Assembly: GCF_001514205.1 (NCBI RefSeq)
Contig: NZ_KQ948764.1
Location: 62,001-126,000 of the forward strand
Direction: 5' to 3'
Length of the DNA stretch: 64,000 nt
DNA from: Streptomyces griseoruber
GTDB taxonomy: Bacteria; Actinomycetota; Actinomycetes; Streptomycetales; Streptomycetaceae
Positions 8,954 to 17,233 of the stretch are shown here, piece after piece (positions within the stretch are counted from its first letter, which is position 1; each line of letters begins with the position of its first letter). The notes under the pieces are model-generated. The model was not told the DNA's origin, searched no databases, and was given only the letters and a program-made list of their open reading frames with translations. A program made the position numbers and the translations under genes.

Positions 8954-9552
8954 TGCCGCAGGGACAGCCGAGTGTCGTGCCCGATGACGGTCTGACGACC
9001 CGGCAGCGGCGCAACCGGCCGCTCGTCGTGGTGCACACCGGGATCGGCAAGGGGAAGTCCACCGCCGCCTTCGGGCTCGCGCTGCGGGCCTGGAACCAGG
9101 GGTGGCCCATCGGGGTGTTCCAGTTCGTCAAGTCGGCGAAGTGGAAGGTCGGCGAGGAGAACGCGCTGCGGGTGCTGGGCGCCTCCGGCGAGGGCGGGTC
9201 CGTCGACTGGCACAAGATGGGCGAGGGCTGGTCGTGGGTGCAGCGCGATGCGCAGATGGACAACGAGGAGAAGGCCCGGGAGGGCTGGGAGCAGGTCAAG
9301 CGGGACCTCGCCGCCGAGACGTACCGGCTGTACGTGCTCGACGAGTTCGCGTACCCGATGCACTGGGGGTGGGTGGACACGGACGAGGTGGTCGAGGTGC
9401 TCCGTGACCGGCCCGGCACCCAGCACGTCGTGATCACCGGCCGCAACGCCCCGGAGAAGCTGGTGGAGTTCGCCGACCTGGTGACCGACATGTCCAAGGT
9501 CAAGCACCCGATGGACGTCGGCCAGAAGGGCCAGAAGGGCATCGAGTGGTGA
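8953..9552 (+). CDS. cobO: Corrinoid adenosyltransferase (cob(I)yrinic acid a,c-diamide adenosyltransferase)
   Basis: A 199-residue CobA/CobO-family ATP:corrinoid adenosyltransferase. The P-loop GIGKGKST spans about residues 32-39. The family residues around FQFVKSAKWKVGEE and the acidic VLDEFAYPM are present. It transfers the 5'-deoxyadenosyl group to Co(I) corrinoids before CobQ acts. The ATG shares its A with the TAA stop of the chelatase gene (TAATG), and the stop overlaps the cobB GTG. About 20 basic and polar residues precede the fold, as is usual for CobO proteins. Confidence 0.95.
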   Translation: MPQGQPSVVPDDGLTTRQRRNRPLVVVHTGIGKGKSTAAFGLALRAWNQGWPIGVFQFVKSAKWKVGEENALRVLGASGEGGSVDWHKMGEGWSWVQRDAQMDNEEKAREGWEQVKRDLAAETYRLYVLDEFAYPMHWGWVDTDEVVEVLRDRPGTQHVVITGRNAPEKLVEFADLVTDMSKVKHPMDVGQKGQKGIEW

Positions 9553-10934
9553 CAGCGGTACCCCGGCTGGTCATCGCCGCGCCGTCGTCCGGCAGCGGCA
9601 AGACCACCGTCGCCACGGGGCTGATGGCCGCGTTCGCCGCGCGGGGACTCACCGTGTCCCCGCACAAGGTCGGACCGGACTACATCGACCCCGGGTATCA
9701 CGCGCTCGCGACCGGGCGACCGGGGCGCAACCTCGACGCGTACCTGTGCGGGCCGGAGCTGGTCGCTCCGCTCTTCCTGCACGGGGCGCGCGGGTGTGAC
9801 CTCGCCGTCGTCGAGGGCGTGATGGGGATGTACGACGGGGCCGCGGGGGAGGGTGAACTGGCGTCCACCGCTCAGGTCGCGAAGCTGCTGGGGGCGCCGG
9901 TGGTGCTCGTCGTGGACGCGTCTTCGCAGTCACGGTCGGTGGCGGCGCTGGTGCACGGGTTCGTCTCCTGGGATCCCGGGGTGCGGGTGGGGGGCGTGAT
10001 CCTGAACAAGGTCGCCTCGGACCGGCACGAGGCGCTGCTGCGGGAGGCGTTGGAGTCGGCGGGGGTGCCGGTGCTCGGCGCCCTGCGGCGGGCCGCGCCC
10101 ATGGAGACCCCTTCTCGGCACCTCGGGTTGGTTCCCGTCGCCGAACGGCGGGGTGCCGCTGTCGAGGCGGTCGCGGCGATGGGCGCGCTGGTCGCCGACG
10201 GCTGTGACCTCGCGTCGCTGGAAGGACTGGCCCGCACCGCCCGTGCCGTCCCAGGGGGCTCCGCCCCCTGGACTCCCGTCCTGACCACCCACGGCCACCC
10301 GCCACGGTCGGGCGAGAAGCAGACCGACGGAAAACCTGTCGTCGCCGTTGCCGGCGGGGCCGCCTTCACCTTCTCCTATGCCGAGCACGTCGAGCTGCTC
10401 ACCGCCGCCGGGGCCGACGTCGTCGTCTTCGATCCGCTGCGGGACGAGGAGCTGCCCGAAGGGACCGCCGGGCTCGTCATCGGGGGCGGGTTCCCCGAGG
10501 TGTACGCCGCCGAGCTGTCCGCCAACGAGCCGCTGCGCAAGTCCGTCGCGGCCCTCGCGGAGCGCGGCGCGCCCGTCGCCGCCGAGTGCGCCGGGCTGCT
10601 GTATCTGTGCCGGGAGCTGGACGGGCAGCCGATGTGCGGGGTGCTGGACGCCACCGCGCGGATGTCGGAGCGGCTGACCCTCGGCTATCGGGACGCGGTC
10701 GCCGTGAGCGACAGTGTGCTGGCGCCCGCCGGGACGCGGATGCGGGGGCACGAGTTCCACCGGACGGTCGTCGAGCCGGGGGCCGGGGCGGCTCCGGCGT
10801 GGGGGGTGCGTGCCCCCGAACGGCGCGTCGAAGGCTTCGTACAACAAGGTGTGCACGCGAGTTATCTGCACACGCACTGGGCGGCCGAGCCCGGTGTGGC
10901 CCGTAGGTTCGTGGAGAGGTGCCGGACGTCATGA
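9549..10934 (+). CDS. cobB: Cobyrinate / hydrogenobyrinate a,c-diamide synthase
   Basis: A 461-residue CbiA/CobB amidotransferase. The P-loop SSGSGKTTVATG lies at about residues 12-23 and PHKVGPDYIDPGYH at about 38-51. The C-terminal glutaminase domain has its cysteine in AAECAGLLYLC (about 347) and a terminal HASYLHTHW. The GTG at 9549 overlaps the cobO stop; a GTG one codon upstream is a less likely start. The linker between the two domains (about residues 234-245, VPGGSAPWTP) is encoded by a strong GC palindrome at 10251-10271 that resembles common Streptomyces repeat units (see findings). Confidence 0.95.
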   Translation: MTAVPRLVIAAPSSGSGKTTVATGLMAAFAARGLTVSPHKVGPDYIDPGYHALATGRPGRNLDAYLCGPELVAPLFLHGARGCDLAVVEGVMGMYDGAAGEGELASTAQVAKLLGAPVVLVVDASSQSRSVAALVHGFVSWDPGVRVGGVILNKVASDRHEALLREALESAGVPVLGALRRAAPMETPSRHLGLVPVAERRGAAVEAVAAMGALVADGCDLASLEGLARTARAVPGGSAPWTPVLTTHGHPPRSGEKQTDGKPVVAVAGGAAFTFSYAEHVELLTAAGADVVVFDPLRDEELPEGTAGLVIGGGFPEVYAAELSANEPLRKSVAALAERGAPVAAECAGLLYLCRELDGQPMCGVLDATARMSERLTLGYRDAVAVSDSVLAPAGTRMRGHEFHRTVVEPGAGAAPAWGVRAPERRVEGFVQQGVHASYLHTHWAAEPGVARRFVERCRTS

Positions 10935-11668
10935 GCGAGCGCAGCAGGCTGGTCGGGGTCGGGGTGGGTCCCGGGGATCCGGAGCTGGTGACCGTCAAGG
11001 GTGTCAACGCGCTGCGGGCCGCCGATGTCGTCGTCGTACCGGTGATGGACACCGGGGAGCGGGGGCGCGCCGAGGCGACCGTGCTGCACTACGTGCCGCG
11101 GGAGAAGGTCGTCCGGGTGGTGTTCGCGCTGAACGAGCGGACCGACCGGGGGCGGCGGGAGGCCGCCTGGGACGCGGCCGGGGAGCGGGTCGCCGAGCTG
11201 CTGCGGCGGCACGGGAGCGTCGCCTTCGCGACCATCGGGGATCCGAACGTGTACTCCACCTTCACCTATCTCGCGCAGACGATCGCCGAGCTGGTGCCGG
11301 GGACGGAGATCGGGACCGTCCCGGGGATCACCGCCATGCAGGACCTCGCCGCGCGCTCGGGCGCGGTGCTCACCGAGGGCACCGAGCCGCTGACGCTGGT
11401 GCCGGTGACCGCCGGGTCGGACGTGCTGAAGGACGCGCTGGCCGGGCCGGGGACGGTCGTGGCGTACAAGTTCGGGCGGCAGGCCGCCGAGGTCGCCGAG
11501 GCGCTGCGGGAGACCGGGCGGATCGAGGACGCGGTGTGGGGGTCGGCGCTGGGGCTCCCGGAGGAGTCCATCCGGCCGGCCGGTGAGCTGGACGGGGAGC
11601 CGCTGCCCTACCTCTCGACGCTGATCGCGCCCGCGCGGCGCGAGAGCGGGCGGGGCGGCAAGCTGTGA
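10931..11668 (+). CDS. cobI: Precorrin-2 C20-methyltransferase
   Basis: A 245-residue tetrapyrrole methylase that makes precorrin-3A from precorrin-2 with SAM. The SAM-binding loop GVGVGPGDPELVTVKG (about residues 9-24) and the family motif ATIGDPNVYSTF (about 102-113) are present, and TVPGIT follows. The ATG at 10931 overlaps the cobB stop (ATGA); an in-frame GTG at 10919 would add only MPDV. The pathway order cobI-cobJ-cobM-cobL is represented across this cluster. The next gene is convergent, so this is the last gene of the first block. Confidence 0.94.
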   Translation: MSERSRLVGVGVGPGDPELVTVKGVNALRAADVVVVPVMDTGERGRAEATVLHYVPREKVVRVVFALNERTDRGRREAAWDAAGERVAELLRRHGSVAFATIGDPNVYSTFTYLAQTIAELVPGTEIGTVPGITAMQDLAARSGAVLTEGTEPLTLVPVTAGSDVLKDALAGPGTVVAYKFGRQAAEVAEALRETGRIEDAVWGSALGLPEESIRPAGELDGEPLPYLSTLIAPARRESGRGGKL

Positions 11669-11679
11669 GAGCGGCCGGC

Positions 11680-12408
11680 TCAGGCCGCCAGGCCCACCAC
11701 CAGCCAGATGAAGGCGGCGCCCGCGATCGTGCACAGCACGGTCGAGCGGGCGGGGTGTTCGTGATGGGCCTCGGGGAGGATCTCGGCGGCCGCGAGGTAG
11801 AGCAGCGCACCGCCGAAGAGGCCGAGATAGCCGCCGAGCAGTTGCTCCGGGACGGTGACGACGGTCGCCGCCGCCGCGCCGGCCACCGGTGCCGCCGCGT
11901 CCGCGAGCAGCATGAGCTGGGCCCGTCGGCGGGCGTTCCCGTACAGGCTCGTGATCGTGTACGTGTTGAAGCCGTCGGCGAAGTCGTGGGCGATCACCGC
12001 CACGGCCACCGCCAGGCCCATGCCGCCGCCGACCTGGAAGGCCGCGCCGATCGCCACGCCGTCCATGGCGCTGTGGCCGACCATCGCCGCGGCGGCCGTC
12101 AGGCCCACCTCGGGGGCCCGGCCGTCCTGCTCGTCGGCGCCGTGCGCGGCCTGGCGTACCGCGAGCAGGCGTTCCACCAGATGGGCCAGCAGGAAGCCCG
12201 CCACGAAGAGCAGGAGCGCCGCCGGGACGCCGAAGACCTCGGTGCCGGCCGCGTCCAGGGCCTCCGGCAGCAGGTCCAGGCCGACGACGCCCAGCATGAG
12301 GCCGCCGGCCAGGCCGAGGACGAGATGGCGGCGGTCGGTGACACGCTGTGCCGTCCAGCCGCCGGCCAGCGTCATGAGGAACGCGCCGAGCGCGACGAAG
12401 ACCGCCAT
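11680..12408 (-). CDS. ZIP-family metal transporter
   Basis: A 242-residue protein with about seven hydrophobic segments. It carries the ZIP metal-site helices LGVVGLDLLPEAL (about 38-50), VGHSAMDGVAIGAAF (about 112-126) and VIAHDFADGFNTY (about 140-152), with the paired His/Asp residues of TM4 and TM5. The start chosen is the ATG at 12408, preceded by GAAGGG. It is inserted between cobI and cobM on the opposite strand. ZIP proteins import divalent metals; cobalt supply for B12 is an attractive inference from position, but the usual substrates of the family are zinc and iron. No riboswitch fits in the 110-base gap upstream. Confidence 0.85.
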   Translation of the reverse strand: MAVFVALGAFLMTLAGGWTAQRVTDRRHLVLGLAGGLMLGVVGLDLLPEALDAAGTEVFGVPAALLLFVAGFLLAHLVERLLAVRQAAHGADEQDGRAPEVGLTAAAAMVGHSAMDGVAIGAAFQVGGGMGLAVAVAVIAHDFADGFNTYTITSLYGNARRRAQLMLLADAAAPVAGAAAATVVTVPEQLLGGYLGLFGGALLYLAAAEILPEAHHEHPARSTVLCTIAGAAFIWLVVGLAA

Positions 12409-12518
12409 GGGCCCTTCGTATCCGATCAGCCCCCGGCCGCGCACATCCGCCCACGTCCCTGACCCGCCCCACGACCCGTTGTGCCCCGTAGTGACCCGTT
12501 ATGAGAGGACCCGAGACC

Positions 12519-13337
12519 ATGGCCGATGCCCCCGCCGGCAAGGTGACCTTCGTCGGTGCCGGCCCCGGCGCCGCCGATCTGCTGACGTTCCGCGCCGCGC
12601 GTGCCATCGCCGAGGCGGACGTCGTGATCTGGGCCGCGAGCCTGGTGCAGGCGGAGGTCCTGGACCACGCGCGGGAGGGTGCGGAGATCCTCGACTCGGC
12701 GACGATGTCCCTGGAGGACGTCGTGGCCGTGTACGGGCGGGCGCTGCGGGAGGGGCTGAGGGTGGCCAGGATCCACTCCGGCGACCCGGCCCTGTGGGGC
12801 GGCACCCAGGAGCAGCTCGACCGGTGCGAGGCGCTCGGGATCGAGACCGAGATCGTGCCGGGTGTGTCGTCGTTCTCGGCGGTGGCCGCGCTCGCCCGGC
12901 GTGAGCTGACGATCCCCGAGGTCGCGCAGTCCGTCGTGCTCACCCGGCTCGGCGGCGGCAAGACGCCGATGCCGCCCGGCGAGGAGGTGCGGGAGTTCGC
13001 CCGGCACGGCACCACCATGGCGGTGTTCCTGTCGGCCGCCCGCAGCGGACAGCTGGTGCGGGAGCTGCTGGAGGGCGGCTACCCGACGGACACCCCGGTC
13101 GTGGTCGCGTACCAGGCGACCTGGCCGGAGGAGCTGGTCGTGAAGTGCACGATCGGCACGCTGGAGGAGACGGTCAAGGAGCACAAGCTCTGGAAGCACA
13201 CCCTCTTCCTGGTCGGCCCCGCCCTGGACGCGCACGGCACCCGTTCGCACCTGTACCACCCGGGCCACTTCCACGGCTTCCGCAAGGCCGACCCCGAGGC
13301 GCGGCGGGCACTGCGCGAGCGGGGTGCGAGTACGTGA
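12519..13337 (+). CDS. cobM: Precorrin-4 C11-methyltransferase
   Basis: A 272-residue tetrapyrrole methylase that converts precorrin-4 to precorrin-5. Motifs are VTFVGAGPGAADLLTFR (about 8-24), IHSGDPALWGG (about 86-96) and VPGVSSFSA. I chose the ATG at 12519 because GAGAGGA (12503-12509) gives 9-base spacing; an in-frame ATG at 12501 lies inside that ribosome site. It opens the second cob block after the divergent ZIP gene, so it needs its own promoter or read-through. I found no B12-riboswitch core in the 110-base gap. The stop overlaps the cobL GTG. Confidence 0.94.
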   Translation: MADAPAGKVTFVGAGPGAADLLTFRAARAIAEADVVIWAASLVQAEVLDHAREGAEILDSATMSLEDVVAVYGRALREGLRVARIHSGDPALWGGTQEQLDRCEALGIETEIVPGVSSFSAVAALARRELTIPEVAQSVVLTRLGGGKTPMPPGEEVREFARHGTTMAVFLSAARSGQLVRELLEGGYPTDTPVVVAYQATWPEELVVKCTIGTLEETVKEHKLWKHTLFLVGPALDAHGTRSHLYHPGHFHGFRKADPEARRALRERGAST

Positions 13338-14569
13338 TCACGGTCATCGGCACGGGCACGGGCGCCCCGCCCGGCCCCGAGGAGCTGGCCGGCGCCGAAC
13401 TGGTCGTCGGCGGGCGGCGCCATCTGGACGCCGTGCGGCTGCCCGTCGGGGCCGAGCGGATCGTCCTCGGTCCGCTCGCGCCCGCCCTGGAGACGATCGC
13501 GGAGTACGACGCGAAGGACCGGGCGGTGGTGGTGCTGGCCTCGGGCGATCCGGGGTTCTTCGGGATCGTGCGGGCGCTCGCCGAGCGGTTCGGGCCGGCG
13601 CGGCTGGAGGTGCGCCCCGGGGTGTCGTCGGTCGCCACCGCGTTCGCCCGGCTGGGGCTGACCTGGGACGACGCGGTCGTGGTCAGCGCGCACGGACGGG
13701 ATCTGCGGACGGCGGTCCATGTGTGCCGGGCGTATCCGAAGGCGGCCGTGCTGACCGGGCCCGGCGCCGGGCCCGCCGAACTGGGGGCCGCGCTCGCGCG
13801 GTCGGGGCGGACGCTCGTGGTCGCCTCCGCGCTCGGTGACCCGGAGGGCGAGCGGGTGGTGCGGATCTCCGCCGCCGAGGCCGCGGAACGGGAGTGGGGT
13901 ACGGCGGTGAGTGTCGTCCTCAGTCTGGACGAGAGCCGGGTCCTCTCTCCCGTGCGGACGCTCGCCGGGCCCGCCGTCCGCCCGGCCGGGTGGGCGCTGG
14001 CCGAGGACGGCTTCGCGCACCGCGACTCGATGATCACCAAGTTCGAGGTGCGGGCGCTGGCCCTGGCCCGGCTCGGGCCGCGCCCCGGCGACCTGGTGTG
14101 GGACGTGGGCTCCGGCTCGGGCTCGGTGGCCGTGGAGTGCGCCCGGCTCGGGGCGGCCGTCGACGCGGTGGAGCGGGCGGCGGACGGGGTGGAGCGGATC
14201 CGCGCCAACGCCCTCGCGCACGGTGTCTACGTCGACGCCGTGCACGGCCGGGCGCCGCAGGCGCTGGCCGGCCTCGACGAGCCCGACGCCGTGTTCGTGG
14301 GCGGCGGCGGCGCGGAGCTGGCCGACATCGTGGGCGTGTGCGCGCGGCGGGCTCGGCGGACGGTGGTGGTCGCGCTGGCCGCACTGGACCGGGTGCCGGC
14401 GGCGCGGGCCGCGCTGCTGGACGCCGGGTATGACGTGGACGGCGTCCTGCTCCAGTCCTCACGGCTCGCGCCGCTGCCGGGGGACGTGACCCGGCTCGCG
14501 GCGACCAATCCCGTTTTTCTGCTGTGGGGTGTGCGCGCCCCGGTGTCCAGTGAAGGAGTAGCTCAGTGA
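13334..14569 (+). CDS. cobL: Bifunctional precorrin-6Y C5,15-methyltransferase / decarboxylase
   Basis: A 411-residue fusion of two SAM-dependent domains. The N-terminal CbiE-like tetrapyrrole methylase covers residues about 1-210, with VIGTGTGAPP at the start and ASGDPGFFGIVRAL near 70. The C-terminal CbiT-like methyltransferase/decarboxylase shows LVWDVGSGSGSVAVE (about 254-268). The GTG at 13334 overlaps the cobM stop. The stop overlaps the next gene's GTG, and the GAAGGAGTAG site for that gene lies inside the cobL end. Order and domain make-up match the aerobic-type enzyme. Confidence 0.94.
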   Translation: MITVIGTGTGAPPGPEELAGAELVVGGRRHLDAVRLPVGAERIVLGPLAPALETIAEYDAKDRAVVVLASGDPGFFGIVRALAERFGPARLEVRPGVSSVATAFARLGLTWDDAVVVSAHGRDLRTAVHVCRAYPKAAVLTGPGAGPAELGAALARSGRTLVVASALGDPEGERVVRISAAEAAEREWGTAVSVVLSLDESRVLSPVRTLAGPAVRPAGWALAEDGFAHRDSMITKFEVRALALARLGPRPGDLVWDVGSGSGSVAVECARLGAAVDAVERAADGVERIRANALAHGVYVDAVHGRAPQALAGLDEPDAVFVGGGGAELADIVGVCARRARRTVVVALAALDRVPAARAALLDAGYDVDGVLLQSSRLAPLPGDVTRLAATNPVFLLWGVRAPVSSEGVAQ

Positions 14570-16248
14570 TCGGCCTCATTTCCGCCACCGCGGCGGGGGC
14601 GGCGGCGCGGGACCGGCTGGCCGTGGCGTGGCCGGACCGCACGCGCGTGTACGACGGGCCCGTGGGGGACGCCGTCCGGCGGGCGTTCGCGGAGTGCGAG
14701 CAGCTCGTGTGCTTCCTCGCGACGGGCGCCGTGGTGCGGCTCGTCGCCCCGCTGCTCGGCGGCAAGGCCGCCGACCCGGGGGTGGTCTGCGTCGACGAGG
14801 GCGGGCGGTTCGCCGTGCCGCTGCTCGGCGGGCACGCCGGCGGCGCCAATGAACTCGCCCTGGAAGTGGGCGAGTTGCTCGGCGCCCAGCCGGTGGTGAC
14901 CACGGCGACGGACGCCGTCGGCATCCCCGGCCTGGACACCCTCGGGCTGCCCGTGGAGGGCGGGGTCGCCGCGGTGACCCGGGCCCTGCTGGACGGGGAG
15001 CCGGTGGCGCTGGAGACGGAGGTGGCGTGGCCGCTGCCGCCGCTGCCGTTCGCCGCCGCGGGGACGTACGTCGTACGGCTCACGGACCGCGCGGTCGAGC
15101 CCGGCGCCCGGGAGGTGCTGCTGCGGCCGCCGTCCCTCGTCGTCGGCGTCGGCGCGTCCCGGGGTGCCCCCGCCGAGGAGGTCCTGGAGGTGATCGAGAG
15201 CGCGCTGCGGGAGGCGGGGCTGTCCCCTCGTAGCGTCGCCTCGCTCGCCACCGTGGACGCCAAGGCCGAGGAGCCCGGCATCCTGGAGGCCGCCGCGCGG
15301 CTCGGGGTGCCCGTGGTGACGTACACCGCCGGGGAGCTGGCGTCCGTGGCGGTGCCGAACCCCTCCGACGCACCGCTCGCCGCCGTCGGCACCCCCTCCG
15401 TCGCCGAGGCCGCCGCCCTGCGCGAGGGGGGCGAACTCCTCGTGCCCAAGCGGAAGTCGGGCGGCTCCCCCGCGATGGCGACCTGTGCCGTCGTACGGCG
15501 TCCGGGGCGCGGGCGGCTCGCGGTGGTCGGGCTCGGCCCGGGCGCCCGGGACCTGCTCACCCCGCGCGCCAGGGACGAGCTGCGGCGGGCCTCCGTGCTC
15601 GTCGGGCTCGACCAGTACGTCGACCAGATCCGCGATCTGCTGCGGCCCGGGACCCGGATCCTTCAGTCGGGCCTGGGCGCCGAGGAGGAGCGGGCGCGTA
15701 CGGCCGTCGCCGAGGCCCGGCGCGGGCACGCCGTCGCGCTGATCGGCAGCGGGGACGCCGGCGTGTACGCCATGGCCTCCCCGGCGCTCGCCGAGGCCTC
15801 CGCCGACATCGACGTGGTCGGGGTGCCGGGGGTGACCGCGGCGCTGGCGGCGGCCGCGCTGCTCGGCGCGCCGCTCGGCCACGACCATGTCTCCATCAGC
15901 CTGTCCGATCTGCACACACCGTGGGAGGTCATCGAGCGGCGGGTGCGGGCGGCGGCCGAGGCGGACATCGTGGTCACCTTCTACAACCCGCGCTCGCGGG
16001 GCCGCGACTGGCAGCTGCCCAAGGCGCTCGCGATCCTCGCGGAGCACCGGGAGCCGGGCACGCCCGTCGGGGTGGTGCGCAACGCCTCCCGCCCGGACGG
16101 CACCGCCCGGGTGACGACCCTGGCCGCCCTCGACCCGGCGACGGTCGACATGATGACCGTCGTGACCGTCGGCAACACCGCGACCCGGACCGTCGCGGGG
16201 CGCATGGTGACGCCCCGCGGCTACCGCTGGCAGGAGGAGCCGGAGTGA
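14566..16248 (+). CDS. cobJ: CbiG - precorrin-3B C17-methyltransferase (CobJ/CbiH) fusion
   Basis: A 560-residue fusion. Residues about 1-310 are CbiG-like: LATGAVVRLVAPLLGGKAAD and LLGGHAGGANELA in the N-terminal part, and VGVGASRGAPAEEVLEVI with an ASLATVDAKAEEPG segment in the C-terminal part. Residues about 320-555 are the ring-contraction tetrapyrrole methylase, with VVGLGPGARDLLTPRA, ALIGSGDAGVYAMASP and VPGVTAA. In the anaerobic route CbiG opens the lactone that CbiH forms, so fusing them is functionally sensible. In actinobacteria such fusions occur in organisms otherwise built around CobN. The GTG at 14566 overlaps the cobL stop. Confidence 0.93.
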   Translation: MIGLISATAAGAAARDRLAVAWPDRTRVYDGPVGDAVRRAFAECEQLVCFLATGAVVRLVAPLLGGKAADPGVVCVDEGGRFAVPLLGGHAGGANELALEVGELLGAQPVVTTATDAVGIPGLDTLGLPVEGGVAAVTRALLDGEPVALETEVAWPLPPLPFAAAGTYVVRLTDRAVEPGAREVLLRPPSLVVGVGASRGAPAEEVLEVIESALREAGLSPRSVASLATVDAKAEEPGILEAAARLGVPVVTYTAGELASVAVPNPSDAPLAAVGTPSVAEAAALREGGELLVPKRKSGGSPAMATCAVVRRPGRGRLAVVGLGPGARDLLTPRARDELRRASVLVGLDQYVDQIRDLLRPGTRILQSGLGAEEERARTAVAEARRGHAVALIGSGDAGVYAMASPALAEASADIDVVGVPGVTAALAAAALLGAPLGHDHVSISLSDLHTPWEVIERRVRAAAEADIVVTFYNPRSRGRDWQLPKALAILAEHREPGTPVGVVRNASRPDGTARVTTLAALDPATVDMMTVVTVGNTATRTVAGRMVTPRGYRWQEEPE

Positions 16249-16306
16249 ACGGCCCCCTGCCCGACCAGACCCTTTCGAAGCACCCCGTTCCCGCCGAGGA
16301 GAAACA

Positions 16307-17233
16307 GTGACCACCCCGCCGCCCGCCCTGCTCATCGCCGGCCACGGCACCCGGGACGAGGCCGGAGCCGAGGCGTTCCGCGACTTCGTACGGGAGCTGG
16401 GGCGCCGCCACCCCGAACTGCCCGTAGCGGGCGGATTCATCGAGCTGTCGCCTCCCCCGCTCGGCGAGGCCGTGACCGAGCTGGTGGAGCGCGGGGTGCG
16501 CCGGTTCGCCGCCGTCCCGCTGATGCTGGTGTCCGCCGGGCACGCCAAGGGGGACATCCCGGCCGCGCTGGCCCGCGAGAAGGAACGGCACCCGGGGATC
16601 TCGTACACCTACGGCCGTCCGCTGGGTCCGCACCCGGCGCTGCTGAACGTCCTGGAGCGGCGCCTCGACGAGGCGCTGGGCAGCCCGGCGGGGCGCACCC
16701 CGGACGACCGGTCCGACGTCACGGTGCTGCTGGTCGGGCGCGGGTCGACGGACCCGGACGCCAACGCCGAGGTGCACAAGGCGGCCCGGCTGCTGTGGGA
16801 GGGACGCGGATACGCGGGCGTGGAGACGGCGTTCGTGTCGCTGGCCGCGCCGGACGTACCGAGCGGCCTGGACCGGTGCGTCCGCCTGGGCGCCCGCCGG
16901 ATCGTCGTCCTGCCCTACTTCCTCTTCACCGGCATCCTGCCGGACCGGGTGCGCCGGCAGACCGAGGGCTGGGCGGCCGCGCACCCGGAGGTGGAGGTGC
17001 GCTCGGCGGACGTCATCGGGCCCGAGCCGGAGCTGCTCGACCTGGTGATGGAGCGGTACGAGGAGGCGCTCAAGGGCGATCTGCGGATGAACTGCGACTC
17101 GTGCGTGTACCGGATCGCGCTGCCCGGGTTCGAGGACAAGGTGGGCCTGGCGCAGCAGCCGCACTTCCACCCCGACGACGACGGTCACCCTCACGGGCAC
17201 CACCATCACGGCGGACACGCCCATGCGCACTGA
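16307..17233 (+). CDS. cbiX: Sirohydrochlorin chelatase CbiX (long form with Cys motif and His-rich tail)
   Basis: A 308-residue protein with two class II chelatase repeats. The first starts at LLIAGHGTRDEAG (about 7-19) and the second at VLLVGRGSTDPDAN (about 141-154). Residues about 261-266 read NCDSCV, and the C-terminus (about 285-308) is a His/Gly tail with more than ten histidines. Extended CbiX proteins can carry an Fe-S site and a metal-storing His region. The enzyme puts cobalt (or iron) into sirohydrochlorin at the early stage. Its GTG follows GAGGAGAAACA. Its presence beside cobN is a notable mixture of early and late chelatases. Confidence 0.9.
   Translation: MTTPPPALLIAGHGTRDEAGAEAFRDFVRELGRRHPELPVAGGFIELSPPPLGEAVTELVERGVRRFAAVPLMLVSAGHAKGDIPAALAREKERHPGISYTYGRPLGPHPALLNVLERRLDEALGSPAGRTPDDRSDVTVLLVGRGSTDPDANAEVHKAARLLWEGRGYAGVETAFVSLAAPDVPSGLDRCVRLGARRIVVLPYFLFTGILPDRVRRQTEGWAAAHPEVEVRSADVIGPEPELLDLVMERYEEALKGDLRMNCDSCVYRIALPGFEDKVGLAQQPHFHPDDDGHPHGHHHHGGHAHAH

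Noticed and set aside
12409..12518. A second B12 riboswitch before cobM
   Set aside because: The gap is too short, and neither the GCCACTG box nor the GGTG...AATCC element is present.
12501..12518. The upstream ATG of cobM as the start
   Set aside because: It overlaps GAGAGGA, which is the natural ribosome site of the ATG at 12519; the extra residues MRGPET are not family-like.
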